Shown: positions 8,396-21,414 of the stretch, one piece after another | Position numbering within the stretch: the stretch's first letter is position 1 | Layout of the letters: every line of letters starts with the position of its first letter | DNA from: Semisulcospira habei | Taxonomy: Eukaryota > Mollusca > Gastropoda > Semisulcospiridae | Direction: 5' to 3' | Assembly (NCBI GenBank): GCA_036245525.1 | Contig: BTPG01000002.1 | Coordinates: forward strand, 118,770,286-118,834,285 | DNA length: 64,000 bases | The notes under the pieces: model-generated | The model's database searches: none | Seen by the model: only the letters and a program-made list of their open reading frames with translations | Told to the model about the DNA's origin: nothing | Position numbers and translations under genes: made by a program

Positions 8396-11300
8396 GTAGG
8401 ACATTTTCAGTTTGTGATGGTTTTTTTTGGTGCTCACATGCATTGGCAGAAGTGGGTCTGTGTACATTTGTACTGGGCAAGTGGTCGTCTGTCACTCTGT
8501 CTGCCACTGTCTAAGTAAATTTTAACATTGACATTTTCTCAGAAACTATTAAAGCTGCAGTCTTCAAGCCTGGCTCAAAAGATACTTAGTAGCAATGTCC
8601 TTTCTAAACATTTCAGTGAAAAGGTCAAGAAATAGGTAAAAATGTGCTATTTTTCAACCTTTTGTTTTCAATACTATTTTCAGTTTGGAACTAAGAGTTG
8701 ATACACATACAGTCAGACTTGTCAAGGTGACCACATTTAGGTGATGGGTCACCTGTCTAAGACAACCACTTGCAATAGTCCCTTACACAGGTTTGGCTAT
8801 ACAGTGATGATATCTGATGACCTTTCTCAGTTTCTGTGCATACTAATTTGGTTACACCCGCGAAAGGTCAAGGGTCGCAAGGGGTTGGGGGAGGGGGGGG
8901 GGGGGGGGGGGGGGGGGACCAAATGCATGAATTTTTACTAAGGCACTTTAACACTTGCTCATTTCATTGACCTGTCAGAAAGGTCAAGGTTGCAAAGGTC
9001 AGATTACATTTATGTGGATCAGTCATGCATGTGTGCTTTAGGTGCTTTGCTATTCTTGTTTCTTTTAAACTTCCATATTGGTCCTCTTGGAATATATTTG
9101 ACCATGTACTTACACATAACATTATATATATTTCCAGGTGTCCACTTGTACATGCATAGTTTCACTGCTATTGTTACCTAATGTCATGCTTTCTGTGGAT
9201 AGCCATATCAGGTAGTAAGTAGTACATGGCAAGAATTCACCAAAACATAAAGCTTGGCGTTAGTGATGATGGCTTAAAGCAATTGCAGGCAGTAAAGGGT
9301 TAATACTTCGCCATATATCCTCTGTAAGTGTTCTTAGTATGTCTTACAATAATGCTGGGCAAGGGCCAGCTAAAATTATCTCATTCAGCCCGACACACAT
9401 ATTTCTCAAATTTTGGAGGCTTCATCAAATGACTATGCACCTGTTGCAGGAGATGGATCTACCATGATACTTCAAGGGTATTGCCAGATTAGCTTGGCGC
9501 CTGAAGGCGCCAAGCTAATCTGGCACTACCCTTGAATTATCATGGTCACATCATCTCCTGCTGTAGTGCGCCAGGGCTGAATGGATTATGGAGGTTGGAG
9601 GTTGTATGTTGTAAAACGAAAGACCTTTCTGCTTTTCTTCTACTTCGTACACAGGAGAGTTTCTTCTGTTACAAAAGGCAGTGGGAAAAACTCTGGTACA
9701 TGTACCTACTCACATAGATTGTGAAGGGAAAGGTAGACAAGTCTTAGCTGAAGCAAGACAACATTGATAATAATTAATATGCTGTGTCTGCAAATTTTTG
9801 CAATCAAAAACTTTCATTAGCAGATCGCTTTAGCTTGATAGTAGTGTTTAACTCATTGTGCCTGAGGTTCGAAATACCCACATTTTGGAGTTATCCTCTG
9901 GGGAGACAGATCGACCATGATAGTTCAAGGGTGGTGGCAGAATAACTTGGCGCCTATAGGCACCAAGCTATTCTGCCACCACCCTTGAACTATCATGGTC
10001 AAGCCATATCTTGCTGTGGTGTGTCGCAGGCAGAATGAGTTAAAAGCAACATTGTAATGTTCATTTATATATATATTCCTACCCCATGACTATAAAGACT
10101 TTCCTGGTATGTCTTTCTTCTCCTACATTAGTGCATGATTGTATTTCTTTTTTTTTTATTTGATGAAAGTCAGCACCTTGTTCACCTTTTTATCCATCAT
10201 GCCAAAATGGGCAGTAAGTGAGTACCTGCCTGGGCAACCAGTATTGTATTCCTTTTTAGCACTTTATAGCATTACACAACTGTTCCATGTTTTCAGTTTT
10301 AAAAAATCAAACACAAACTGAAGAGAAAGTTCAGTGTTACAGGCAAAAACTATGGCAATGTCAGGAATTAGACCTGCACTTTCTGTGTTAGATGTTAACT
10401 TGTGGTCATACTTTTTTGCTTGCAACTGGTTTTTGTTATGCTGATTTACATTGATTCAAAGTTCAAGATTCAAGAATTTTGTTGTTGTCCGTGAATATTA
10501 AAATGTTAAAAGATGTTTTTCTTTTCCTGCCGAGTGTAAATAAAAGTAAGTACACATAACAACACAGCACAGTATCACAGATTGTTAGTAAAATTGTATG
10601 GACAATTACAGACTCACACAAATGAAATGAACCAAATGTGTTTTCATTTTCCTCGGACGGACATACGTGACGGACACCTACAAATGTGGAGGGTGTGGTA
10701 CAGCAGTCTTCACAGGTTTGAAGTCAGCTGTATTACAGCCTCCAGCCTTCTAGGTGTCCATCCTATCTGTCTGTCTGAGTAGAAAGAAAGAAGTTTTCCC
10801 TGCTTTGCGGGGAGTACGTTAAGTGGCTTACCATGCCCTTTTGCGTGCCCTCCAACCCGCTTCGACCTACCAACAAATATTTATTTACTCGGACGTGTCT
10901 GACTGGGAAAGCGGTGTGCTGTGCGTCCGAAACTGCTCTGCTTCCTGGCATTTTTTCCAGAAGTTGTCGGACCCCCACTCTTTGGCCTGTAAATTTTCAC
11001 CCACATGTCTGTGTCGTAGTATTTATGGACAATAATAGACTTCATTTTATTCAGAAAAAAACTCATCATGTTAATAAAATTGTATGGATGTTACCGAATC
11101 GCATGAATATAAAGAACCATTAAGTGATTATGTGAAATATTGCACTACATCTGCTACTAAATAACCAGGAGGGCCTTAATTTAAACTATAGTAAAACCCG
11201 TGCTAACTGCACAACGACAAAAATATGATACAAATAATAATGTTATATACTAACTTCATATGCACAGAGAATCAGAGAATGACATCTGGCTATTGGTAGC

Positions 11301-14300
11301 GCTTTATTGTCATGATTCCTACAGGAATCACTGCGACATAAAGTGCTACTGACAGCCAAAGGGTTAAGGCATATATATAAAATCTTTGATGTAGTTTAAA
11401 GCTAGTCAAGAGATGTGTACTTGTCTGTGATTTAGAACCTTGCAGCTCATCACTGTAAGAAAGGGGTTGAGTTAATGCATTTTTAGCATATATTGTGCAT
11501 TCGTGGACATTATTTATTTTTGCGAGGTGTCTGCATACAGGCACACATCTTGGAGATGCCTGTAGTGGTGGAAAGATCCAAAAGAGGCATACACCATTGT
11601 CCTTTCTTCTATTCCTCCCTCCTCACCCCTGCTTTTTGATTTTTCCAGCCAATGGTGGAGAAGTCCAAACGGCTAACTCCCCCTCTCCCCTCCTCCCCAC
11701 TCTCCTCTCCTCCCCCCCCCCCTTCCCACCCCTCCCCCTGTGTCATTGCATTCTTACCGACCCTGTGGGTGTGACCCTGTGTGTACACGCACGCAAAATG
11801 GAAACACCAGTGAGATCGCTGGTAAGGTAAAAAAAAAAAAAAAAACATAGATCAGCACGCAGATATTCAGCTGATGTGCTTGAATATTGGATACACATTC
11901 CTTTTAGTATTTCGTGTCTGGGATTTTAAAAATATCTTTGTATAAAAAAATTACTGATAGGGTTTAGTTTTGCTACCAGCACCAGTGAAGATATGGCTTG
12001 GGTCAGATAAACGATGTTTGCAAATTGCAAGATAGATCCACCATTTAAACTCTGAGGTAGTGTCTGATTGCATTTGAAGTGTGAAGCTAACCAAGCAATG
12101 CCCTTAATTTATCAGCTATAAACCCCTTCAAGGCCAGTAGTTGCTTTTTGGTAATTTAAAGAATCTTTCCCTGCAAATGTGGGGTTCATGTGGATCTGCG
12201 TCTCTTGCAGTTAGATTGTTTTGGTTTTTTTCAACAGTGAATGGTCATAACACACAGTTGGCACCAAGGTGAAAAAGCTACTTTTAACCCTTTGGCTGTT
12301 GGTCACTCATTGTGTTGTGATTCCTGCAGGAATCACCACAACTAAAAGTGCTACTGACAGTCAAAGGGTTAAGGTCAGTAAAAGAGATATCATTAAAGGT
12401 CTGCGATGACCATGCTGCTGCTGAGACCCTTACACAGTGCAGTTTGACTATTTAACCACTAGAGCCCCAAGGCTGAAGTTTCAGTTGTCTCTGTTTAGGA
12501 GTATACATTGACCATGAGACATGTAGTTCAAGAGTACTGTCAGAATAGCTTGGTGCATGTAGACACCAAACTATACTGACATCACCACTGAAGTTGAACT
12601 ATCATGGTCAAACCATTTTGTATTTCAGAGTTGAGAGAGTTAACCCATTTAGCCCTGGGACCCTGCAGCTGGAGATGGATTGATCATGATAATGCTTTAA
12701 CTTCCACTTTGACAAACCCGACCACCCTGACACAAAACACCTTTGCACATCACTTTCAAACCACAATCTTACACAACACATCACCAAACCCACCCACCGA
12801 CTCGGCCACACCCTCGACTGGATCATCACCCGCACCTCTGATCAAATCTTTCTCGACTCTGACACCTCCTCTGTGCTTCCCTCTGACCACCTCGCTATTC
12901 TCGTCTCCCTCAACCTATCTTCCCCGAAAAAAAACCAAGCTCCTTGTCTCTCGTCGCAAACTAAAATCTGTCAACCGAGAGAGCTTCTTTGATGAAGCCG
13001 TTGACCTTCTCTTGGACCCCGCCTCCTCTCCTGATCTTGCATCCCATTTTGACTCCTCCCTTCGAACACTTCTAGCCCGGGTCTGCCCTGGGGGACTTGG
13101 GTGGGGTTAGGTATTTTTTAGTTCCCAGGGTCACCCTGGTCAGCCCCACAGGGTGGGTTTTTCTCTCTATTCTGGGGCATGTGTTTCTGTCTACCCTTTG
13201 TCCATTCACCTGTATTTGCCTTTTTAAAATTCTCCCTACTGTCTGCACTGCCTGTAGCTCTTGATATTGGATGTGTGTTGCTAAATGGTCTTAACTTTAT
13301 TTAGGCCCCATGTGTTAGGTTTATTTAATGTATTTGACCGGCTGGCGACATACATTCAATGTTCTGTTTAGTATTTTTTTCACAAGCAGTGCAGGCACGT
13401 CCTGAGAAAGCCTTGTTGCTGTCGGGACGTTAAGCAATGTACAATCAATCAATCAATCAATCGAACACTTCTAGACACCATGCACCTGTCACCACCTGCT
13501 CCATACCCAACCGACCCCCCTCCCCCTGGCTCACTGACGACATAGCCGAGGCCAAGCGCGAGCACCAACAAGCGGAACGCCGCTGGCGCTCATCTGACCT
13601 CGCTGTTCACAGACAGATCTTCCAAACAACTAGATCCAAAGTCTGCCATATATGATCTCCGACTCCAAACGTAAACACCTTCAAAACAAAATCCTGGAAT
13701 CCACTTCTTCCAAAACCCTCTACGCCACCTTGAACACACTCCTAGGCACTTCTAAAGACTCTCCTCTTCCCAACACACACAGCAAAGAAGAACTCCCGTC
13801 TGCTTTTTCCACCTATTTTTCCAACAAAATCCAAACCCTGTGCAACACACTCGACACTCTGCCTCTCCACCCTGCCCTCCCGACACCCCCTTTTCCGGCA
13901 CCCCCCTCTTTTCCTTCCGCTCCGTCTCTCCATAAAGTCCATGCCTCTCAAAACCTGCGAACTAGACCCCCTCCCAGCTTCTCTCTACCGGGACGGCCTT
14001 CCAAAACTTCTGCCCTTCATTACCGACATCATCAACACATCTCTAGAGAACGGTTTCCATCCCTGATATCTTCAAGTCCACCATCGTCCGTCCTCTCCTC
14101 AAAAAACACAACCTCGACCCAAACGAACTCAAAAACTATCGCCCATTCTCTAATCTCTCTTTCCTGTCCAAGCTTCTTGAGAAGGTTGTTCTCAACCAGC
14201 TCAACCTCCACCTCGCCGAAAACAACCTCCTCAGTCCTTTCCAGTCTGCCTATCGCAAACATCACAGCACTGAAACAGCCCTTCTACACATCTTAAACGA

Positions 14301-17300
14301 CCTGCTTCTCTCCACCGACTCGGGCAACATCTCCCTTCTTACGCTACTCGATCTCTCTGCCGCCTTCGACACTATAGACCACTCTATCCTCCTCCACTGC
14401 CTTCACCACTCCTTTGGCATCACTGACTCTGCTCACTCCTGGTTTCTCTCCTACCTCTTCGACAGACAGCAGTCCATCACCATCGACGGCGTCTCCTCCA
14501 ACCCAGGCACGCTCTCCTGCGGAGTTCCACAGGGGTCCGTCCTGGGCCCGGTCCTTTTCACACTCTACACCTCTCCCTTGTCCAACATCATCCAGTCTCA
14601 CCACGTATACCACCACCTCTACGCTGACGACTCACAACAACTAGACAAGGACAAACTCGACAACACTCAGTCACTACTGACTTGCACAGCTGACTGCTAC
14701 GAAGACGTGAAAAACTGGATTACAGCAAACAAGCTTAAACTGAACGATGACAAAACGGAAGCCATGCTGGTAGGCACTCACCAGAAACTTTCACAGCTCC
14801 CTCCCTCTCTCCACCTTCAACTCGACAGCACCCCCATCTCCCTCTCTGACTCTGCCAAAAACCTCGGCGTTATCCTCGATTCCTCTCTTACCATGACCCG
14901 CTTCGTCTCCGCCACGGCCCAGGCATGCTACTTCCACCTCCGCCGCATCAGTCAGATCAGAAAATACCTCACTACCAAAGCTGCCACCAAACTTGCTGTC
15001 TCTCTCATCCTATCTCGCATCGACTACTGCAACTATCTCCTTTCCGGCCTCCCTCACTCCACCACTTTCACTCTCCAGCGCGTCCAGAACAATGCTGCCC
15101 GCCTCGTCCTCAGAAAGAAAAAATCCGACCACATCACTCCCCTGCTCAAGCTCCTTCACTGGCTTCCCACAATGCTTCTAATACAAGATTCTGTCTCTCT
15201 GCTACAAATCCCTGAACAACTGCGCTCCTGCCTATCTCTCCAACTTGCTTTACTCCTACACTCCTTCCCGCTCTCTGTACCGCAACCCTGCTGCGAACTT
15301 TGAGTGGTATGATGATTTCCTTAGTATGTGTGATAAAGCTTGTAATCCCAACTCCAATGTCATCCTCATGGGAGACTTTAACATAGACATGCTAAAGCCT
15401 CACCATGCGTGGGACTCTACGTTAACGTTGTTGGGTCTGCAACAGTTAATCACTTCACCCACACGGATCACACAAACAACATCCACACTCATAGATCATA
15501 TATACACAACCAAGCCAGAGTCTGTTCATAATGTATCTGTCGGTAACCTTAGTATCAGCGACCACTTTCCCATCCGCTGTACGTGGTCTACTAAACTCCC
15601 TAAAGCAAAGAAAGGATGCCATACGTATATCACCTATCGCTCCTTTAATGAAAGCGAGTTTCTGTTTGATCTTAACAGCGCACCTTTTGATGAAGTATTT
15701 AGTCAATCTGACCCTGACAGCGCTCTGTCTGTTTGGTATTCCATCTTTCTTAAGATTTTAAATAAACATGCGCCCCTGCGGAGGAGACGTGTCAAACACG
15801 CATCACTCCCGCCGTGGCTTACTCAAGACATCATTCAAGCCATGAGGGTGAGAGATGATCTGAGACAGCAGAAGTGCTTCACTGAATTTAAGCGTGAGCG
15901 CAATCGCGTAAAATCTCTTGTGCGACAGGCTAAAAAATCTTTCATTGATCGCTTGATTAAACAAGACAAAGACATGTCCACGCTCTGGCGCGCTATGGCC
16001 GTAGTGACTGGAGGCAAGTGTAATAAATCTCCTTTAATCCCTTCTGATCTGACTGCAGACATGTTTAACGACCATTTCCTCTCAGTTGCCGAGTCTCTTG
16101 TCCCTTCAGAAGCAAGTTTTCAGCCCTACTCATGCTCAGACAGACTAGTTGACTGCAGGATCTGATCCTTTCGTGATTCCACCACTGGCAGTGCACGAAG
16201 TCGGTAGGACAATTAGTTCAATTAAGAATAAGAAATCATCCGGGCCAGATGAAATCAGCCCCAAAATACTTAAATTAGCTATTCCTTATGTTATTGAAAC
16301 AATAACCTTTATTTATAACTTGTGCATTCAAACAAATATTTTCCCAAAGGAACTTAAAAAAGCCAAGGTTATACCCCTCCCGAAAACAAGAGTTATGACT
16401 GATGTTAATAACTATCGCCCCATATCACTATTGTCCATCCTTAGTAAACCACTTGAATGGCATATCCATAAACATCTCTTGGAATATTTAGAAAATCATA
16501 CATTAATCCACCCCCTTCAGTCGGGATTCAGACCAAAGCACAGCTGTCACACGGCCCTAGCACGTTTAACTGATGTGTGGCTACGCTCAATAAATCAGGG
16601 CGAATTTACCGGCGCTGTATTTATTGACTTACGAAAAGCCTTTGATCTTGTGGACCATAAACTTCTACTTTCCAAGCTAAATGTGTACTTCGGTAGTTCG
16701 TTTGGCAATAAATGCATTTCTTCCTCAATTAACTACAGCCAGAAATCTCTTTACCACCATGGCACAACTCCACTTTTTGCCTCATATCTTAGCGACAGAC
16801 AGCAGCGCGTCATGGTCAATGGATCATACTCCTCAAGCGGATTAGTAACACGGGGAGTTCCCCAGGGTTCAGTCCTAGGGCCTCTTCTGTTTTGCCTCTT
16901 TATAAATGACCTGCCGCTACATTTGACTAGCGGCAAAATTTCATGTGATTTATTCACTGATGACGCCACAATTCACACCCGGACAAGAGTATTGATTCTT
17001 TAAATGGCCGTTTGCAGCAGGGTTTGAGCGAAATTTCCACTTGGTGCGCAAACAATGAAATGATTTTAAATCCTTCCAAAACGGAATGCATGACGATAGC
17101 AACCCATCAGAAGCACCAGCTCAAGCCACTTACACTCAGCCTGACTATCGATAATGACATCGTTAATCAGGTCACGGAACACCGATTACTTTGTGTAATT
17201 GTTGATGACCAGATGAAGTGGCAATCACACATAAATGCTGTATGTAAAACTGTTGCTAGAAATGTTTTTATGCTTTCAAAGTTGAAGTACTTTATTGATG

Positions 17301-19512
17301 TTGATGCTCGCAAGTTATTTTACAATGCACATGTCAAATCCCACATCGATTATGCGTCCACGATATGGGATGGCAGCGGTGACATACACTTGAAGAGGCT
17401 TAACTCCCTGCATCGGAGAGCAGCAAAACATATCCTGCCTGATTCAGCCCTAACAACTGATGAAAGACTTGAAAAACTATTTCATTTCAAAGTTTCATTT
17501 CATTTCTCTCCGCTCCGCCTCCTCATCCCCCGCACCAAACTCAGCACTTTCGGCCCCCGCTCCTTCTCAGTATACGGTCCATCCACCTGGAACACTCTCC
17601 CACTCTCTCTCCTCAGTCTGCCCTCAAAACTCACCTCTTTCAACAGTTCTAGCACTATATCACCACACTCCCCACCCCAAGCTGACTGTCATAATGTATT
17701 TCACTATTTGTGTTACGTGAGTCGTTGTCTAAAGCGTGCGCATGCGTGCGCGAGTTGTGAGTGCGCGCTTAGAGTTATAATTATTATAAGATAAGTGCAT
17801 TATAAATACCATAATTATTATTATTATTATTATAATGCAAGGGTAGTGCCTGATGAGCTTGGTGCCAGAAGGCACTCATCTGGCACTACCCTTGAATTAC
17901 CATGATCAGTCCATCTCCTACAACTGGTACATGGTAAACAGACAACACCTCCAAATGTTTGGAAATGCGGCCGGTTATGAGGGTTAAATATACCGGGGCG
18001 CTGTGCTGCATACTAGAGTTTTACCCCAGAGAATTTCAAGATAAGATACTGGTAATCCTTGACCTTGAAGATGCAGAGTGACTCGTCATAATTTTTGAGT
18101 TAGGTGGAGTCATCTTAACCTTTCGAAACATACCTCTCCTGTGGTAGTAGATTAATCTGTAAGAGATTATAGCATGTATTGAGTGTTATTACCATACTGG
18201 ATTAATTACTATTAATCAATCTGTCATGGCTGCAGAAGCAGTGTGAGCACTGTTTATTGTGTGTAAGAGGATAACTTGAATATTGATTTGGCCATCAGAC
18301 TTGAACAGATTGTGCCTGTAATTACAAACCAGCACATAGTTGATCAAGTGATCACTAGACATGGCTTTGAAATCATCTCAAAAGACAAAGTTATATTTCT
18401 ACCAGAGTTATACAACCAGGCTGTTTGTTGATTTTTCTCCCATTCAAGCTTGACGGTGTAGCGTGTTATTTGCAAACCTGAAACTGTAGATGGAATGTGT
18501 TATTGTGAGACCATGTGTCCCTAGCCTGCGTGGTTCTGCTGCTTATGATGCTGCAATCACAAGTACATTTAATACAGTTGTCCAACAGACAGGACATGTG
18601 GATTACAGACGAAGGCAGTGTGTGTCTAAGCTCTTCCTGCCACTGGATGCATATTTTGTTTATGAAATGTTTTTCATTCAACAGACATAAACCCAAAACG
18701 TCAGAGTAACATTGATGCAAATTGGTCTCAGCAAGAGGCATAGATCCTCATGTGCCCCAACAGTTGCAGGGGCTCATTAGGATCTATGGCTCTTGCAGTT
18801 GGGTCGCATTTACATTTTCTTGGAAGTGAAGGGGTTAAGTGAATGACATTTGTTTTCGGGTCTTTGTTTAACCCTTTGTACTTGCAGCCACCGGTATTAT
18901 TTACAGTGTCGTCTGCATGCACACTGGGGTTGAATTATTTATTAGTGCATTCAGCTGGTATTAGTTGGGAGACATTGCACAGTTCAGGTTACTTTTTTCA
19001 GTGAGAAATAAAAAGAAAGTGTTGTGAGGCTAAGTTCACAAAGGTGAATTGATATTATGAGAGTGTTTACAGCTAAACACTTAACATCTTCAATTTGAAG
19101 CGCAGCAAGAGCCGATTTCAGTGAGCAGGAGGCATTGATTTTCATGACCCTCTGTGGCTTTAAGGGCTCATACAGTTACAGATGGATTTGTCTGGATTAG
19201 GGATGGTTGACCCTTTGGCTTGTCAGTAGCATTTCTGCAGGAATCACAAAGTCAAAAGCACTCCTTACAGACAGAGTTAATGCTTATAATTTTATGCTAA
19301 ATTTGTCTCACTTGACTTTTTCACCGTTCACTTGAGTTGAGGATGTGCCCTTGTGCATTTTCATAAATTAAGCAGATGGATACAGTGTGCTTGCCTGATG
19401 CACACGCACATACACACACACACACACACACACATACACACACATACACACACTCACTCACACACTCACACACACACTCACACACACACTCACACACACA
19501 CAAACACGCACA

Positions 19513-19595
<83 letters not shown>

Positions 19596-21330
19596 TAAAG
19601 ACAATAGAAGCCAGTGATGTAAGTCTTCTGTTTCAGGAACTAGTGCATGAGATTGACACGCATGGTGCTAAAATCTGAAATGAACATTGTTTTTCATTTT
19701 GTGAGTTGCAGTGGTCAGATAAGATTTGCCACATCAGATGATGGAGGTGCAGACGAAGACTCCTCTGATCCTGAGTTTGCGGGGCCGTCCAGGCCTCCAC
19801 CCAGTAAGTACCTGACTGAAATTTATGTTTGTAGAATAAATGTGTTTTCGAGAAAATGGACACTCTAGCCTTTTGTTTATGAATACATATGCACAGTTAT
19901 TTCATACTTTTTTGTTTTGTTTTGTTGGGATGCATAAAGCATAAGGTCTGAGGTTTTGTAGTTTGAGGACTACCTGGTATTCCAAGGAAGTATGGAATAG
20001 CCTAGTACCTCTTCTCCCATTATGTACCCATATTAACACTTAGCAAAATGTAGAATGACGTAGATGGGGAAATTGAGTTACCCAGTATGCTTGGTGACTA
20101 GAAGTCGGAGTGAAGCTTTCTTTTAAAAAATGTAACTATGAACAGGGTTAATTTTTCGAATTGCCCTGCGCCATTGGTGCATAATCTCCCAAATGACCCA
20201 TGCTGAGGGTCAATGACCCATAGGTTTCTGTAGGCAACGGGGCCATTCATGTGCTTGTAAAAGCCTACCTGGCTGTCCCCCACTTCCCCCTCCCCATTCC
20301 CCCAAAGGTCCCCTCCCCCTCCCCCATTCCCCCTCTTCCCCCCCCCCCCCCCTTTGGATATTTTGGTGAGAAGTGCTCACAACATTGCTTGTCAGCACCC
20401 CCCCCACCCCACCCCCCTTTCTGCTTTTTGATATTTCTGCAGTTAGTGAGAAGGTGCTCATACACGCTTGGCCATCACTTTGACCCATCCAGTTTCAGAA
20501 AGGACCCTTTGGATTTGTGCTCTGTGGGTCAATGACCCATGTGCGTTAATTTTTTCTATGAACCCTGCATGAATAAAGTTATTTAAACTAAATGTGTTTA
20601 TTATGAGTTTAGTTTTTTTTTCCATAAATTATTTTTGTTCTTGAGAAAACAGCAAAACATTGTCTGCGTGTGGCATTCTTTTTCCTGCACTACCTATGGT
20701 CTAGTGACCTGCACCCGACCTGTGCCGTATATGTATCAGGCCAGTCTTGGAGTGGGAGATGTGATGCAGTTGATCACATAATTTTAATTTTTGCAGACCT
20801 GATTAGGTCTAAATAGAGATTAGCGTTGGGTGTGTCTTTTACAGACTTCGATTTCTGTGTCTGCAGGAGATATAAACCCAGATGTGAGCAACATAGAAGT
20901 GAGTAACTTTATTCCATGTTTTAAACTTGCTCTCAAAAACATTAAATGTGAGCTGGTCAGTGAATTGGACATTACAGTTGTACACTCTAGGCCATAGGGT
21001 CCAACTTTATTTATTTTGTGTTTTTTGGCTTTGTTTTTGTACTCAGATATTTAACCCATTTAGCCCAGATGCTCTACAGCAGCAGATGTATCAACCAAGA
21101 TAATTCAACGGTAGTGCCAGATTAGATTGGTGCCTGATGACGCCAAGCGACTCTGGCACTACCCTTGGATTATCATGACCAATCCAGCTCCTGTGACTGA
21201 TACATAGTCGTTAGTGGACACCTCCAAAATTAGGAAAATGCAGCCTTGGGGATTAAATGGATTAATCATCAACTTGTCTATGCCACTGTGAACCACAGTA
21301 TTAAAATAAGTACCACATATGCTGGCATTG

Positions 21331-21414
<84 letters not shown>

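Larger units (their letters stand above)
12696..17831 (+). mobile_element. L2/CR1-like LINE, itself carrying a SINE and a second LINE
   Basis: The 7-base TSD ATAATGC (12689-12695 and 17832-17838) flanks it. It runs from inside the endonuclease through the reverse transcriptase, is broken at about 15298-17505 by another LINE, and ends with a 3' UTR and a TTATTATTATTATTAT tail. The L2-group C-terminal block ([21 protein letters not shown]) is read at 17525-17587. Confidence 0.87.
12640..17987. repeat. H1 hairpin repeat split by an L2-like LINE
   Basis: The left part, 12640-12695, is TTAACCCATTTAGCCCTGG...GATCATGATAATGC. The right part, 17832-17987, is ATAATGCAAGGGTAGTGCC...GAGGG-TTAA. Rejoined at ATAATGC it is an ordinary H1 copy. 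The 5.1-kb LINE complex lies between. Confidence 0.85.

Noticed and set aside
10582..11123. Possible host exons in small overlapping frames
   Set aside because: No splice-flanked block resembles DCAF11 or another known protein, and exons 1 and 2 already join in phase without them.
19321..19678. Open frames encoding long Cys/Val or His/Thr repeats
   Set aside because: They are translations of the (CA)n microsatellite.
20275..20465. Glycine-rich and proline-rich frames on both strands
   Set aside because: Low-complexity pyrimidine tract in intron 2.
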